Positions 41,464 to 48,495 of a DNA stretch of 64,000 bases are shown here, piece after piece. Origin of the DNA: Magnetospirillum fulvum MGU-K5 (lineage in GTDB: Bacteria; Pseudomonadota; Alphaproteobacteria; Rhodospirillales; Magnetospirillaceae). Every line of letters begins with the position of its first letter. The stretch's first letter is position 1. The notes below the pieces were generated by a model. That model did not search any database. It was not told the origin of the DNA and worked only from the letters and a program-made list of their open reading frames with translations. The stretch covers positions 1-64,000 of the forward strand of contig NZ_AQPH01000011.1 in the NCBI RefSeq assembly GCF_000442515.1. The letters are read 5' to 3'. Made by a program: the position numbers and the translations under genes.

Positions 41464-42221
41464 CGGAAGTCGGAAAAAGTGAAGAAAATCAGATGTTTTA
41501 TCGCCGCGCCCTGGTGATGTTTTCCGGCCGGGCCGATCTGTGCTGGCTGCGATTGCTGCGGCCGGGCTTTCGTCATTGCTTTGTCGTGGTGGAAACGCCA
41601 GGCGGCTGGGTCAGCCTGAACCCGATGGCGCATCGCACCGATCTGACTGTCTTGTCGATCCCGTCCGGTTTTGATCTGGCCGGGTGGTATCGCGCCCAGG
41701 GCTTGATCGTGGTGGAGACGGTTTCGCACCCGCCGCCCCGGCGTCAGGCTCCCTGGCGGCCCTATAGCTGTGTCGAGGCGGTCAAGCGGGTGTTGGGAAT
41801 TCATGACGGATTCGTGCTGACACCCTGGCAATTGTTCCGCTTTCTCGAAAATAGAGGAAAAAAATCATTGACAGGGCGCGGAGATTTGCGTGATGATCTT
41901 CCCATCAACACCACATTTGCGCCCGAAGCCGACCGGAGCCCCGCTCCGGCGGCTTTTTTTGTGGCCAAATCAGAACAAAACAAGATCAAACGCTCCGGAA
42001 AGGAATTCGCCATGGGTGGTTTTTTCGCTCCCTCATCCTCGCCCAGCCCGGCCCCGGTGGTGGTCGCCCCCACCCCCGATACCAGCACCGAAGACGCGGC
42101 CAAGGCCCGGCAGGAGACGGTCGAGCGTAATCGGCGCGGTTTGTACGGCACCATCGCCACCTCGGAATCCGGGCTGTTGTCGTCTCGGGCATCGGGCGGC
42201 AAATCGCTGCTGGGAGAGTGA
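41460..42221 (+). CDS. Phage papain-like (permuted NlpC/P60-type) protein, reading open into a second small protein
   Basis: From GTG 41460 one frame of 253 residues is open. Residues 1-140 hold LRPGFRHCFVVVE with a His, and later PYSCVEAVKRVLGI with a Cys at a helix start. This His-before-Cys order fits circularly permuted papain-like (NlpC/P60, LRAT) folds used in phage lysis or processing. The frame then runs through a run of seven A at 41858-41864 and over a perfect terminator at 41928-41960 before reaching the 69-residue protein that starts at 42012. A -1 shift at the A-run would stop at 41893. So the natural product probably ends near 41893, by frameshift or because of a one-base indel. 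Fold assignment is moderate. Confidence 0.6.
   Translation: MTEVGKSEENQMFYRRALVMFSGRADLCWLRLLRPGFRHCFVVVETPGGWVSLNPMAHRTDLTVLSIPSGFDLAGWYRAQGLIVVETVSHPPPRRQAPWRPYSCVEAVKRVLGIHDGFVLTPWQLFRFLENRGKKSLTGRGDLRDDLPINTTFAPEADRSPAPAAFFVAKSEQNKIKRSGKEFAMGGFFAPSSSPSPAPVVVAPTPDTSTEDAAKARQETVERNRRGLYGTIATSESGLLSSRASGGKSLLGE
41868..41897 (+). promoter_or_regulatory. Candidate promoter inside the papain-like gene
   Basis: A perfect TTGACA (41868-41873) is 18 bases upstream of GATGAT (41892-41897; four of six matches to TATAAT). A transcript starting near 41905 would meet the terminator at 41928 within about 25-55 bases. Confidence 0.35.
41928..41960 (+). terminator. Rho-independent terminator within an open reading frame
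   Basis: GCCG-A-CCGGAGC (41928-41939) pairs with GCTCCGG-CGGC (41943-41953) with one bulged A and a CCC loop, followed by seven T (41954-41960). This is a textbook terminator between the early genes and the structural genes. Confidence 0.85.
42012..42221 (+). CDS. Small phage protein, 69 aa, upstream of the portal gene
   Basis: MGGFFAPSSSPSPAPVVV starts after an AAAGGA ribosome site placed 7 bases before ATG 42012. The product is a Pro/Ser-rich head followed by a charged helix (DTSTEDAAKARQETVERNRRGLYG) and TIATSESGLLSSRASGGKSLLGE. Small proteins ending in a similar GKSLLG(E) lie just ahead of portal genes in other podovirus-like prophages. It follows the terminator at 41928-41960 and its stop is two bases ahead of the portal ATG, so it is most likely the true first cistron of the head operon rather than the tail of the preceding frame. 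Confidence 0.65.
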   Translation: MGGFFAPSSSPSPAPVVVAPTPDTSTEDAAKARQETVERNRRGLYGTIATSESGLLSSRASGGKSLLGE

Positions 42222-42223
42222 GG

Positions 42224-43768
42224 ATGACCCGCAATTCCCCTCGTGTAGAGGATGCGGCGGCGCGGGGTGAGCATCTGCTTGGCCCCGATGCCGACGATCC
42301 TTCAATCCTGCTCGGCCGCTTTCGCAAGGCCAAGCAACGCCGCGCCGTGTGGGAGTCGCATTGGCAGGAATGCTATGACTTCGCCTTGCCGCTGCGCGAT
42401 GCGATCCTGACCGCCTCGGTGCCGGGCGAGAAAAAAGCCGACCGCCTGTTCGATGGCACCGCGCCCGATGCGGTCGATCAACTGGCCGCCTCGCTGTTGT
42501 CCGAACTGACCCCGCCCTGGGCGCAATGGTTCGGCCTGACCGCCAGCGACCGGCTGGAGCCGTCCGAACGGGACCGGGTCGCCCCGGTGCTCGACCGCAT
42601 CGGCACGGTTCTGCAATCGCATTTCGACCGCTCGAATTTCGCGATCGAGATGCATCAATGCTATCTCGACGTCGTCACCGGCGGCACCGCCTCGCTGCTG
42701 TTCGAGGAAGCGGCTCCGGGCGAGTCCTCGGCCTTTCGCTTTACCGCCGTGCCGCTGGGTCAGGTCGTGCTGGAGGAGGGGCCGGACGGGCGGCTTGACG
42801 TCACCTTCCGCCGTTGCGAACTGACCGTCGCCGCGCTTCACGCCCGCTTTCCCGCCGCCCGCTTGCCCGAGGCGATCATCCGCGCCGCCGCCAACGATCC
42901 CGATCTGCGCATCGGCATCGTCGAGGCGGTGGTGCCGTCGCAGGGCTCGTATGGCTATGCCGCCGTGTTGGAGGCGGAGTCCGACGAAACCGTGCTGGCC
43001 CAGGGCCGGTTCGAGATGAGTCCGTTCATCAATTTTCGCTGGCTGAAGGCCCCAGGCGAGGTCTATGGCCGCTCGCCAGTGATGAAGGCGCTGCCCGACA
43101 TCAAGACCGCCAACAAGGTGGTTGAGTTGGTGTTGAAGAACGCCACCATCGCCGTCACCGGCATCTGGCAGGCCGACGATGACGGGGTACTGAACCCCGC
43201 CAACATCAAGCTGGTGCCCGGCACGATCATCCCCAAGGCGGTCGGCTCGCAGGGGCTTCAGCCGCTGGTCGCGCCGGGCCGGTTCGATACCTCGCAACTG
43301 GTGCTGGACGATCTGCGCGGCCGGATTCGCCACGCCTTGTTGGCCGACAAGTTGGGCCAAACCAACAGCCCCAAGATGACCGCGACCGAAGTGCTGGAAC
43401 GTTCCAGCGAGATGGCCCGGTTGCTGGGGGCGACCTATGGCCGACTGCAAAGTGAATTGCTGACCCCCCTGGTGTTGCGGGCGGTTCACATCCTGCGCCG
43501 CCGGGGCGAGATCCCCGATCTTGTGGTCGATGGGCGCGAGGTCGATCTGCAATACCGCTCGCCGCTGGCGCAATCACAGGCCCAGCGCGACGCCCGCAAC
43601 ATGCTGACTTGGCTGTCGTCGCTGTCGCACTTGGGGCCGGAGGCCCTGGCCGCGATTGATCCCGCCGCTGCCGCCCGCTGGCTGGGGCGCAGTTTCAACG
43701 TTCCCGCCGACATCCTTCGTCCCGTCGCCGCCGCCACCCCGACGGAGGCCAACGATGGACTCCGCTGA
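42224..43768 (+). CDS. Podovirus head-tail connector (portal) protein, T7 gp8 family
   Basis: The 514-residue protein matches the T7-type connector: RFRKAKQRRAVWESHWQECYDFALP at the start, KADRLFDGTAPDAVDQLAASLLSELTPPWAQWFGL, the wing and stem region with FINFRWLKAPGEVYGRSP, KTANKVVELVLKN, and the C-terminal helix TATEVLERSSEMARLLGATYGRLQSELL. Twelve copies form the DNA-entry ring of the capsid. The start is placed at ATG 42224, seven bases after GGGAG; a GTG two codons earlier overlaps the previous stop. Complete and without frameshift, suggesting selection or recent arrival. Confidence 0.93.
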   Translation: MTRNSPRVEDAAARGEHLLGPDADDPSILLGRFRKAKQRRAVWESHWQECYDFALPLRDAILTASVPGEKKADRLFDGTAPDAVDQLAASLLSELTPPWAQWFGLTASDRLEPSERDRVAPVLDRIGTVLQSHFDRSNFAIEMHQCYLDVVTGGTASLLFEEAAPGESSAFRFTAVPLGQVVLEEGPDGRLDVTFRRCELTVAALHARFPAARLPEAIIRAAANDPDLRIGIVEAVVPSQGSYGYAAVLEAESDETVLAQGRFEMSPFINFRWLKAPGEVYGRSPVMKALPDIKTANKVVELVLKNATIAVTGIWQADDDGVLNPANIKLVPGTIIPKAVGSQGLQPLVAPGRFDTSQLVLDDLRGRIRHALLADKLGQTNSPKMTATEVLERSSEMARLLGATYGRLQSELLTPLVLRAVHILRRRGEIPDLVVDGREVDLQYRSPLAQSQAQRDARNMLTWLSSLSHLGPEALAAIDPAAAARWLGRSFNVPADILRPVAAATPTEANDGLR

Positions 43769-44021
43769 GACCGGCTGGGACGGGTTGGCTCCGTCCTCCG
43801 CGCCACCGGGCGGGGCCGAATCTGCCCTGTTGGCCCGTCAGACCGCCCGGCTGTTTGCCTCCCCCGACGGGGTGGCCCTGCTGGCCCACCTGCGTTCGAT
43901 CACGCTGGACCGCTGCCTTGGCCCGCACTCCGGCGAGTCCGCGCTGCGCCACCTCGAAGGTCAGCGCCACCTTGTCCTCCACCTGCTGTCTCTGGCCGCC
44001 CGTGGCCGCGACGGACGGTGA
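43755..44021 (+). CDS. Bbp19-like small phage structural protein, 88 aa
   Basis: The core ARLFASPDGVALLAHLRSITLDRC and SALRHLEGQRHLVLHLLSLA matches the small Bbp19-like domain found between portal and scaffold genes of T7-like phages. It overlaps the end of the portal gene by 14 bases. Its function in virions is unknown. The N-terminal 25 residues are a Ser/Gly/Pro-rich leader. Confidence 0.75.
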   Translation: MDSAETGWDGLAPSSAPPGGAESALLARQTARLFASPDGVALLAHLRSITLDRCLGPHSGESALRHLEGQRHLVLHLLSLAARGRDGR

Positions 44022-44050
44022 GGACCTGTTTCAAACCAAAGGAAGACCCG

Positions 44051-44794
44051 ATGTTCGAAGACGATTCCCGCGACAGCTTTGCCGATCCCGATCTCGATTC
44101 CGCCCGTAAGCCCGCCGTCCGTCCCGCCTCGATTCCCGCCAAGTTCTGGGACCAGGCCAAGGGCGAATTGAGGACCGAAGCGTTGCTTCAGGCCTATCTT
44201 GAGCTTGAACGCCGCGTCTCGGCCCGGGGCGGTATCGACATTCCCGACAACGCCGAGAAATACGCGATCTCGGCCCGCCATCCCGCCGTCACCTCCGATC
44301 CCGAAATCAACAAGCGGCTGCACGAGGCCGGGTTTACCCAGCAGCAGGCTCAGTTGGTCTATGATCTGGCGTTCGAGCGGCTGGTGCCGTTGCTGGTCGC
44401 CGCCGGGGCCGAGGCCGGGCCGGACTCCGGGGCGGGGACGGACAGTGCCGCGCCCGATCCGCGCGACGGCGAGATTCTGCATCTGTGCGATCATTTCGGC
44501 GGTGAGGCGCGCTGGCGTCAGATCGCGCCGCAACTGGCGGCCTGGGGGCGCAAATCCCTGCCACCCGAGGCGTTCGAGGCCCTGGCCTCCAGCGTCGAGG
44601 GGGTTAAGACCCTGCATCGTCTGATGAGTTCGGGCGAGCCCAGCCTGGGCCGCGCCCCGGCACCGCGCGACGAGGCTCAGTCCGAAGATCAACTGAAGAA
44701 GATGATTCAGGACCCGCGCTATTGGAAGAACCGCGATCCGGCCTTCATCGCCAAGGTCTCCGACGGCTTCCGCCGCCTGTACGGCGAGGCCTGA
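44051..44794 (+). CDS. Capsid assembly scaffolding protein
   Basis: A 247-residue acidic protein, without Cys except one, containing PAKFWDQAKGELRTEALLQAYLELERRVS (about residues 29-57). It then has a long helical region with QAQLVYDLAFERLVPLLVAAGAEA, an Ala/Gly/Asp-rich linker, and a C-terminal SEDQLKKMIQDPRYWKNRDPAFIAKVSDGFRRLYG, the basic capsid-binding tail of podovirus scaffolds. It directs procapsid assembly and then leaves. Start ATG 44051 has AAGGAAG upstream. It is the last gene before the inserted minus-strand pair. Confidence 0.85.
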   Translation: MFEDDSRDSFADPDLDSARKPAVRPASIPAKFWDQAKGELRTEALLQAYLELERRVSARGGIDIPDNAEKYAISARHPAVTSDPEINKRLHEAGFTQQQAQLVYDLAFERLVPLLVAAGAEAGPDSGAGTDSAAPDPRDGEILHLCDHFGGEARWRQIAPQLAAWGRKSLPPEAFEALASSVEGVKTLHRLMSSGEPSLGRAPAPRDEAQSEDQLKKMIQDPRYWKNRDPAFIAKVSDGFRRLYGEA

Positions 44795-44805
44795 GGCACA
44801 CCCGT

Positions 44806-44829
44806 CCGTCGGGGGGACTCCCCCGGCGG
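44806..44829. terminator. Bidirectional hairpin between scaffold and the inserted ODP gene
   Basis: CCGTCGGGGG (44806-44815) pairs over ten positions (one G-T) with CCCCCGGCGG (44820-44829), loop GACT. It lies 11 bases past the scaffold stop and 12 bases past the ODP stop on the other strand. Confidence 0.7.
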
Positions 44830-44841
44830 GCGGGGTGTTGC

Positions 44842-45600
44842 CTAGCGATTCATCGCCGCAATGCCCGAGCCGATCTCGAGGGTGGCGAACCAGTCGAGGA
44901 AGCGTTTGACGTCGTCGCCCTTGAAGATCAGCCCGTGTTGCGGGGCCAGGATGTCGATGTCAAGCTTCGAGACCTGGGCGATCCAGGCGTCACGCGCCGG
45001 GGGAGACGGCATCCAACGGCGATGGAAGCCTTCCATATAGCCGATATGGCGGTTGAAATCGGTGACGAACAGGCTGTCGGCCGGGCGGTCGCGCGGAATC
45101 AGCGCCGCGCCGATGTCGCCCGAGAACAGGATGCGAGCCTGCGGGTCGTAGACATTGAAGTTACCCGAGGAATGAAGGTAATGCGCGGGCAGGAAGCGCA
45201 GCCGCAGCGACGGCGACAGCGCCACTTCCAGCCCCTCGTCCGGAATCGTGGTGAAAACGGCGTCACGGTCGAAATGCGACGCGAAGCTCTCCCACAACCA
45301 CGAAATATAGATGTCGATGTCGGGTTGGCAGACCCGCCGCCACAGCGGCAGCGACGAGCCGATATCCGGGTCCTGGTGCGAGATGAACAACGCCTTGACG
45401 TGCTCGACCGGAATCTCGCGGGTCAGCGCCGCCAGCATCGAGGGGAACACTTCGATCCCGCCCGGATCAAGCAGGATCGCCGAATCGCCCGAACGGATCA
45501 TGTATTGGTTGGTGTCGATGATGCGGTCGGGCTTTTCCGGATCCTGGCCGAACGCCTGCCAACAATGATCGTCCCGGCGGAACAGGGTGACGCATTTCAT
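44842..45600 (-). CDS. ODP-type oxygen-binding diiron protein (metallo-beta-lactamase fold)
   Basis: The 252-residue protein has the metallo-beta-lactamase fold used by flavodiiron proteins but lacks a flavodoxin domain. Metal-ligand motifs are ALFISHQDPDIGSSLPLW (His 75; the usual second His of HxHxDH is Gln-Asp), FLPAHYLHSSGNFNVYD, ILFSGDIGAAL and APQHGLIF. The SHQDPDI pattern is that of ODP of Treponema, which binds O2 at a diiron centre and signals to chemotaxis. It lies 18 bp downstream of an MCP-like gene on the minus strand, inside the phage head genes. Probable role: oxygen sensing for taxis. Confidence 0.88.
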   Translation of the reverse strand: MKCVTLFRRDDHCWQAFGQDPEKPDRIIDTNQYMIRSGDSAILLDPGGIEVFPSMLAALTREIPVEHVKALFISHQDPDIGSSLPLWRRVCQPDIDIYISWLWESFASHFDRDAVFTTIPDEGLEVALSPSLRLRFLPAHYLHSSGNFNVYDPQARILFSGDIGAALIPRDRPADSLFVTDFNRHIGYMEGFHRRWMPSPPARDAWIAQVSKLDIDILAPQHGLIFKGDDVKRFLDWFATLEIGSGIAAMNR

Positions 45601-45618
45601 CCGTGATGTTCTCCCGGT

Positions 45619-46353
45619 CTAGGCTTCGGCGGTTAGCCGAAAGGCCTTGAGTTCGTCCAGGCTATCCAATCCGAGCCGCCGCAAGGCCTCGCCCCGGTCG
45701 GCGGCGCGGCGGACCGCGTCGGAGGCATCTTCGATCATCACCCGCAAATCGTCGACATAGCGACGCATCGTATCGGCGACAGTGCGGAATTCCTTTTCAT
45801 GGACACCCGCCGCCGCCGCCTCGATCGCGATGTTGGTGGCGATTGAATCCGACTGGCTGACCACTTCTTCGACTGCATGGGTGCGGCGCGACAATTCACC
45901 GACCGCCGCCGCCATCCCGTCCAGCGTATCGACCATCCGTTCGGTCGCGGCGGCGAAGGCGCGTTCGGCCACCAGCGCGCCGGGGCCGCTGCCGCCGACC
46001 AGATCGACCGCCCGCTCGAACATCGTCATGTGTTGCAGGCCGAGCAGGATCGTCGAGGAGAAGGCAAAGGTGCGGCCGCGCAGCGCCTCCATCTCAAGCT
46101 GAATCTGCGCCAGACGGTTGACCAGTTCGCGGGTGTATTGGGTCAGCGCCCGCACGGCGCGCCCCTTGTCCCCGGCCCGGCCCGCCGCCAATTCGGCGTT
46201 CAGCGAGAGGATGCGCAGATTTTCGGCCAGTTCGTCCAGATCGGCAAAGGAATGAAAAGCCCGGCGGCAATCGCCCAGCAGGCCGCCTGCGCGCGCTTCG
46301 ATCCGGTTGGTGCGCGGAGTTGCGCTTCGGGCCGGTGCCAACGCCACGTTCAT
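45619..46353 (-). CDS. Soluble MCP-like protein with two degenerate chemoreceptor hairpin tips
   Basis: A 244-residue, all-helical protein without membrane helices. Two segments resemble the MCP signalling tip (consensus NLLALNAAIEAARAGE): LRILSLNAELAAGRAGDKGRAV (about residues 46-67) and IATNIAIEAAAAGVHEKEFRTVA (about 171-193). Both are followed by the usual helix. Thus one chain carries two tip-like copies, spaced by a central helical region. With the ODP gene directly downstream it is the natural partner that would pass an oxygen signal to CheW/CheA. No methylation-site consensus is clear. Exact function is inferred. Confidence 0.78.
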   Translation of the reverse strand: MNVALAPARSATPRTNRIEARAGGLLGDCRRAFHSFADLDELAENLRILSLNAELAAGRAGDKGRAVRALTQYTRELVNRLAQIQLEMEALRGRTFAFSSTILLGLQHMTMFERAVDLVGGSGPGALVAERAFAAATERMVDTLDGMAAAVGELSRRTHAVEEVVSQSDSIATNIAIEAAAAGVHEKEFRTVADTMRRYVDDLRVMIEDASDAVRRAADRGEALRRLGLDSLDELKAFRLTAEA

Positions 46354-46734
46354 CGACCCTCTTCTCCCCGACTGGTCGTCAGTTTACGGAAAACCTGGGG
46401 ATCATAATGATTTTTGTCGTCGGAAACAGAGGGAATATCGCGGAGGGACGCGATGGGGCGGAAAATGACGATCCCCATAAAAGGAATTTATTGACAGATA
46501 TGGGAATGTAAGTCTATAACCGTCCTTATCAACACCCGAACTGCGTCTGGCCCCCGGCCCGCCGGTTCCCCTTTCCCACATTGATCGATTTTGCCCCGGA
46601 GAACCGCTGATCCCAGCGGCCCGGCGCTCTTGCCCGTCTTCCTCTGGCCGCCCGAGGCCTTGGCCAGCCTTGCGGCGATAACCGGAAGAGGGCGGCTGCT
46701 GTGTCCTAACCCATGTCATCGAAAGGAACAAAAC
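46354..46734. other. 381-bp region ahead of the capsid gene (promoter and long leader)
   Basis: The left end should hold the promoter of the minus-strand MCP-like gene. The plus-strand promoter at 46491-46520 (separate entry) gives a leader of about 207 bases before the capsid ATG. No small gene with a ribosome site was found. Confidence 0.55.
46491..46520 (+). promoter_or_regulatory. Strong sigma-70 promoter for the capsid and tail genes
   Basis: TTGACA (46491-46496), an 18-base spacer and TATAAC (46515-46520) give a perfect -35 and a five-of-six -10. It points to the capsid gene and lies just after the inserted ODP-MCP pair. Confidence 0.75.
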
Positions 46735-47553
46735 ATGTCCACGAGTATCGTCAACGCCTATTCGGTCCAATATGGCCACGAGGTCCACGCCGCCTATCAG
46801 CGGATGGGCACCAAGCTGCGCAACACCGTCCGCGCCCGCAACAACGTCAAGGGCGCGGTTGCGGTGTTCCAGAAGGTCGGCAAGGGCACTGCCAGCACCA
46901 AGGCCCGTCACGGCAAGGTGCCGGTGATGAACATCGATCACACCGCCGTCGAATGCCAGTTGTACGATTATTACGCTGGCGACTGGATCGACAAGCTGGA
47001 CGAACTGAAGGTCGAGCATGACGAACGCGCCGTGCTGACCAATGCCGGGGCCTATGCCCTGGGCCGCAAGAGCGATGAACTGATCATCGCCGAACTGGAC
47101 AAATCGACCAATTTCGCCGCCGACGGCACCACCGGCCTGACCAAGGACAAGGTGCTGACCGCGTTCGAAATGCTGGGGGGCGCCGATGTCCCCGACGACG
47201 GCGAACGCACCGCGATCGTCGGCTGGAAGCAATGGTCCGAACTGATGCAGCTCGACGAATTCGCCAGCGCCGATTATGTCGGCGAGGACGATCTGCCGTG
47301 GAAGGGCACCCAGGCCAAGAAGTGGCTGGGCACGTTGTGGATGCCCCATTCCGGCCTGACCAAGACCGGAAACGTCCGCTCTTGCTACTGGTACCACAAG
47401 ACCGCGGTCGGTCATGCCTGCGGGGCCGAGGTCAAGACCGAGATCACCTATCACGGCGAGCGTGCCGCCTGGTTCGTCAACAATTTCATGTCGCAGGGTG
47501 CGGCGCTGGTCGATCCGTCCGGCGTGGTCGCGCTGCGGTGCCTCGAAGCCTAA
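46735..47553 (+). CDS. Phage major capsid protein (podovirus type)
   Basis: The 272-residue protein begins STSIVNAYSVQYGHEVHAAYQRMGTKLRNTVR and has DHTAVECQLYDYYAGDWIDKLDELK, AYALGRKSDELIIAEL and WFVNNFMSQGAALVDPSGVVALRCLEA. These are the features of HK97-fold capsid proteins in a group of podovirus-like prophages (Phage_capsid_2-like). Capsid identity is supported by length, by its position after portal and scaffold and by an abundant-expression promoter and AAAGGA ribosome site. It is intact. Confidence 0.88.
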   Translation: MSTSIVNAYSVQYGHEVHAAYQRMGTKLRNTVRARNNVKGAVAVFQKVGKGTASTKARHGKVPVMNIDHTAVECQLYDYYAGDWIDKLDELKVEHDERAVLTNAGAYALGRKSDELIIAELDKSTNFAADGTTGLTKDKVLTAFEMLGGADVPDDGERTAIVGWKQWSELMQLDEFASADYVGEDDLPWKGTQAKKWLGTLWMPHSGLTKTGNVRSCYWYHKTAVGHACGAEVKTEITYHGERAAWFVNNFMSQGAALVDPSGVVALRCLEA

Positions 47554-47564
47554 GGGAGGACCAG

Positions 47565-47834
47565 ATGGCTTATCTGTCGAAGGATCTGTCGGTCCTGGCT
47601 TATGCCAACGGCTTCACGCTGTGGCACTACACCACCCCCGATCTCGCCAGCGTCGTTGATACGACCGGCTATTTCAACCCCGCCGCCCAGATGTTGCGGG
47701 TCGGTGACATCGTGATCGCCAATGTCGATACCGCCGGGTCGATGAAGGCCGGTCTGTTCCTGGTCTCGGCCAATGCCAACGGCATCGTCGATGTCAACGA
47801 TCTGACCCAGATCGGCAGCGCCGACAGCCGGTAG
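47565..47834 (+). CDS. Small capsid-associated protein, 89 aa
   Basis: The product has YANGFTLWHYTTPDLASVVDTTGYF (a motif common in small phage proteins next to capsid genes), ML RVGDIVIAN and MKAGLFLVSAN. It looks like a compact beta domain and could be a decoration or head-fibre-like protein. It starts at ATG 47565 with an AGGGAGGA ribosome site 11 bases after the capsid stop, indicating strong translation. No function is proven. Confidence 0.75.
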   Translation: MAYLSKDLSVLAYANGFTLWHYTTPDLASVVDTTGYFNPAAQMLRVGDIVIANVDTAGSMKAGLFLVSANANGIVDVNDLTQIGSADSR

Positions 47835-47925
47835 CACCGGCTTTACCCTGGTTGGGACGAGAGGCCGGGCGGTGACGCCCGGCCTCTCTGACATTTCATC
47901 GGTCTTAAAGAAGGAATTCACCGCC

Positions 47926-48495
47926 ATGGCCTTGTCCGCCATCGGGCTGTGCTCGCGCGCGCTGTTGCGTCTGGGCGCGACCACCATCGCCAGTTTCGAG
48001 GAAGGCACCGCCGAGTCCGAGGTGGCGGCCAACCTCTATCCGCCGCTCCGCGACGCCGTGCTGTCGTCGCATCCGTGGAGCTTTGCCACCGCGCAGGCGA
48101 CGTTGTCTCGGCTGGCCGCGGATCCCGTCGCCGATTGGGAGGCGGCCTATCAATTGCCCGCCGATTTCCTTCGGGTGCTGTCGGCCGGGCCGGAAGGGAC
48201 GGGGCGGGGGCTATCCTATCGTCTGGCCGAGAAGCGGCTGTTGTGCAATTCCGACGACGTGACGCTGACCTACATCTTCCGCCCCGACGAGGCGGCGTTT
48301 CCGCCCTTCTTCGATCAGATGCTGATTGCCCGCCTGACCGCCGAATTCTGCATCCCGATCACCGAGAGCACCAGCCGCGCCCAGTTCCTGTTCCGGCTGG
48401 CCGAGGACGAGTTCCGCCGCGCCAAGCTGATCGACGCTCAGCAGCATACCCCCGTCGCGATTTCCGATTTCCCTCTGGTCGAGGTGCGGTCATGA
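47926..48495 (+). CDS. Tail tubular protein A (T7 gp11-like adaptor)
   Basis: A 189-residue protein with IGLCSRALLRLGATTIASFEEGTAESEVAANLYPPLRDAVLSSHPWSFA at the N-terminus, then WEAAYQLPADFLRVLSA and TLTYIFRPDEAAFPPFFDQMLIARLTAEF. These are the hallmark segments of podovirus adaptor (gp11-type) proteins, which form the ring below the portal. The ATG at 47926 has an AAGGA upstream. It overlaps the next gene by ATGA. Confidence 0.88.
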   Translation: MALSAIGLCSRALLRLGATTIASFEEGTAESEVAANLYPPLRDAVLSSHPWSFATAQATLSRLAADPVADWEAAYQLPADFLRVLSAGPEGTGRGLSYRLAEKRLLCNSDDVTLTYIFRPDEAAFPPFFDQMLIARLTAEFCIPITESTSRAQFLFRLAEDEFRRAKLIDAQQHTPVAISDFPLVEVRS

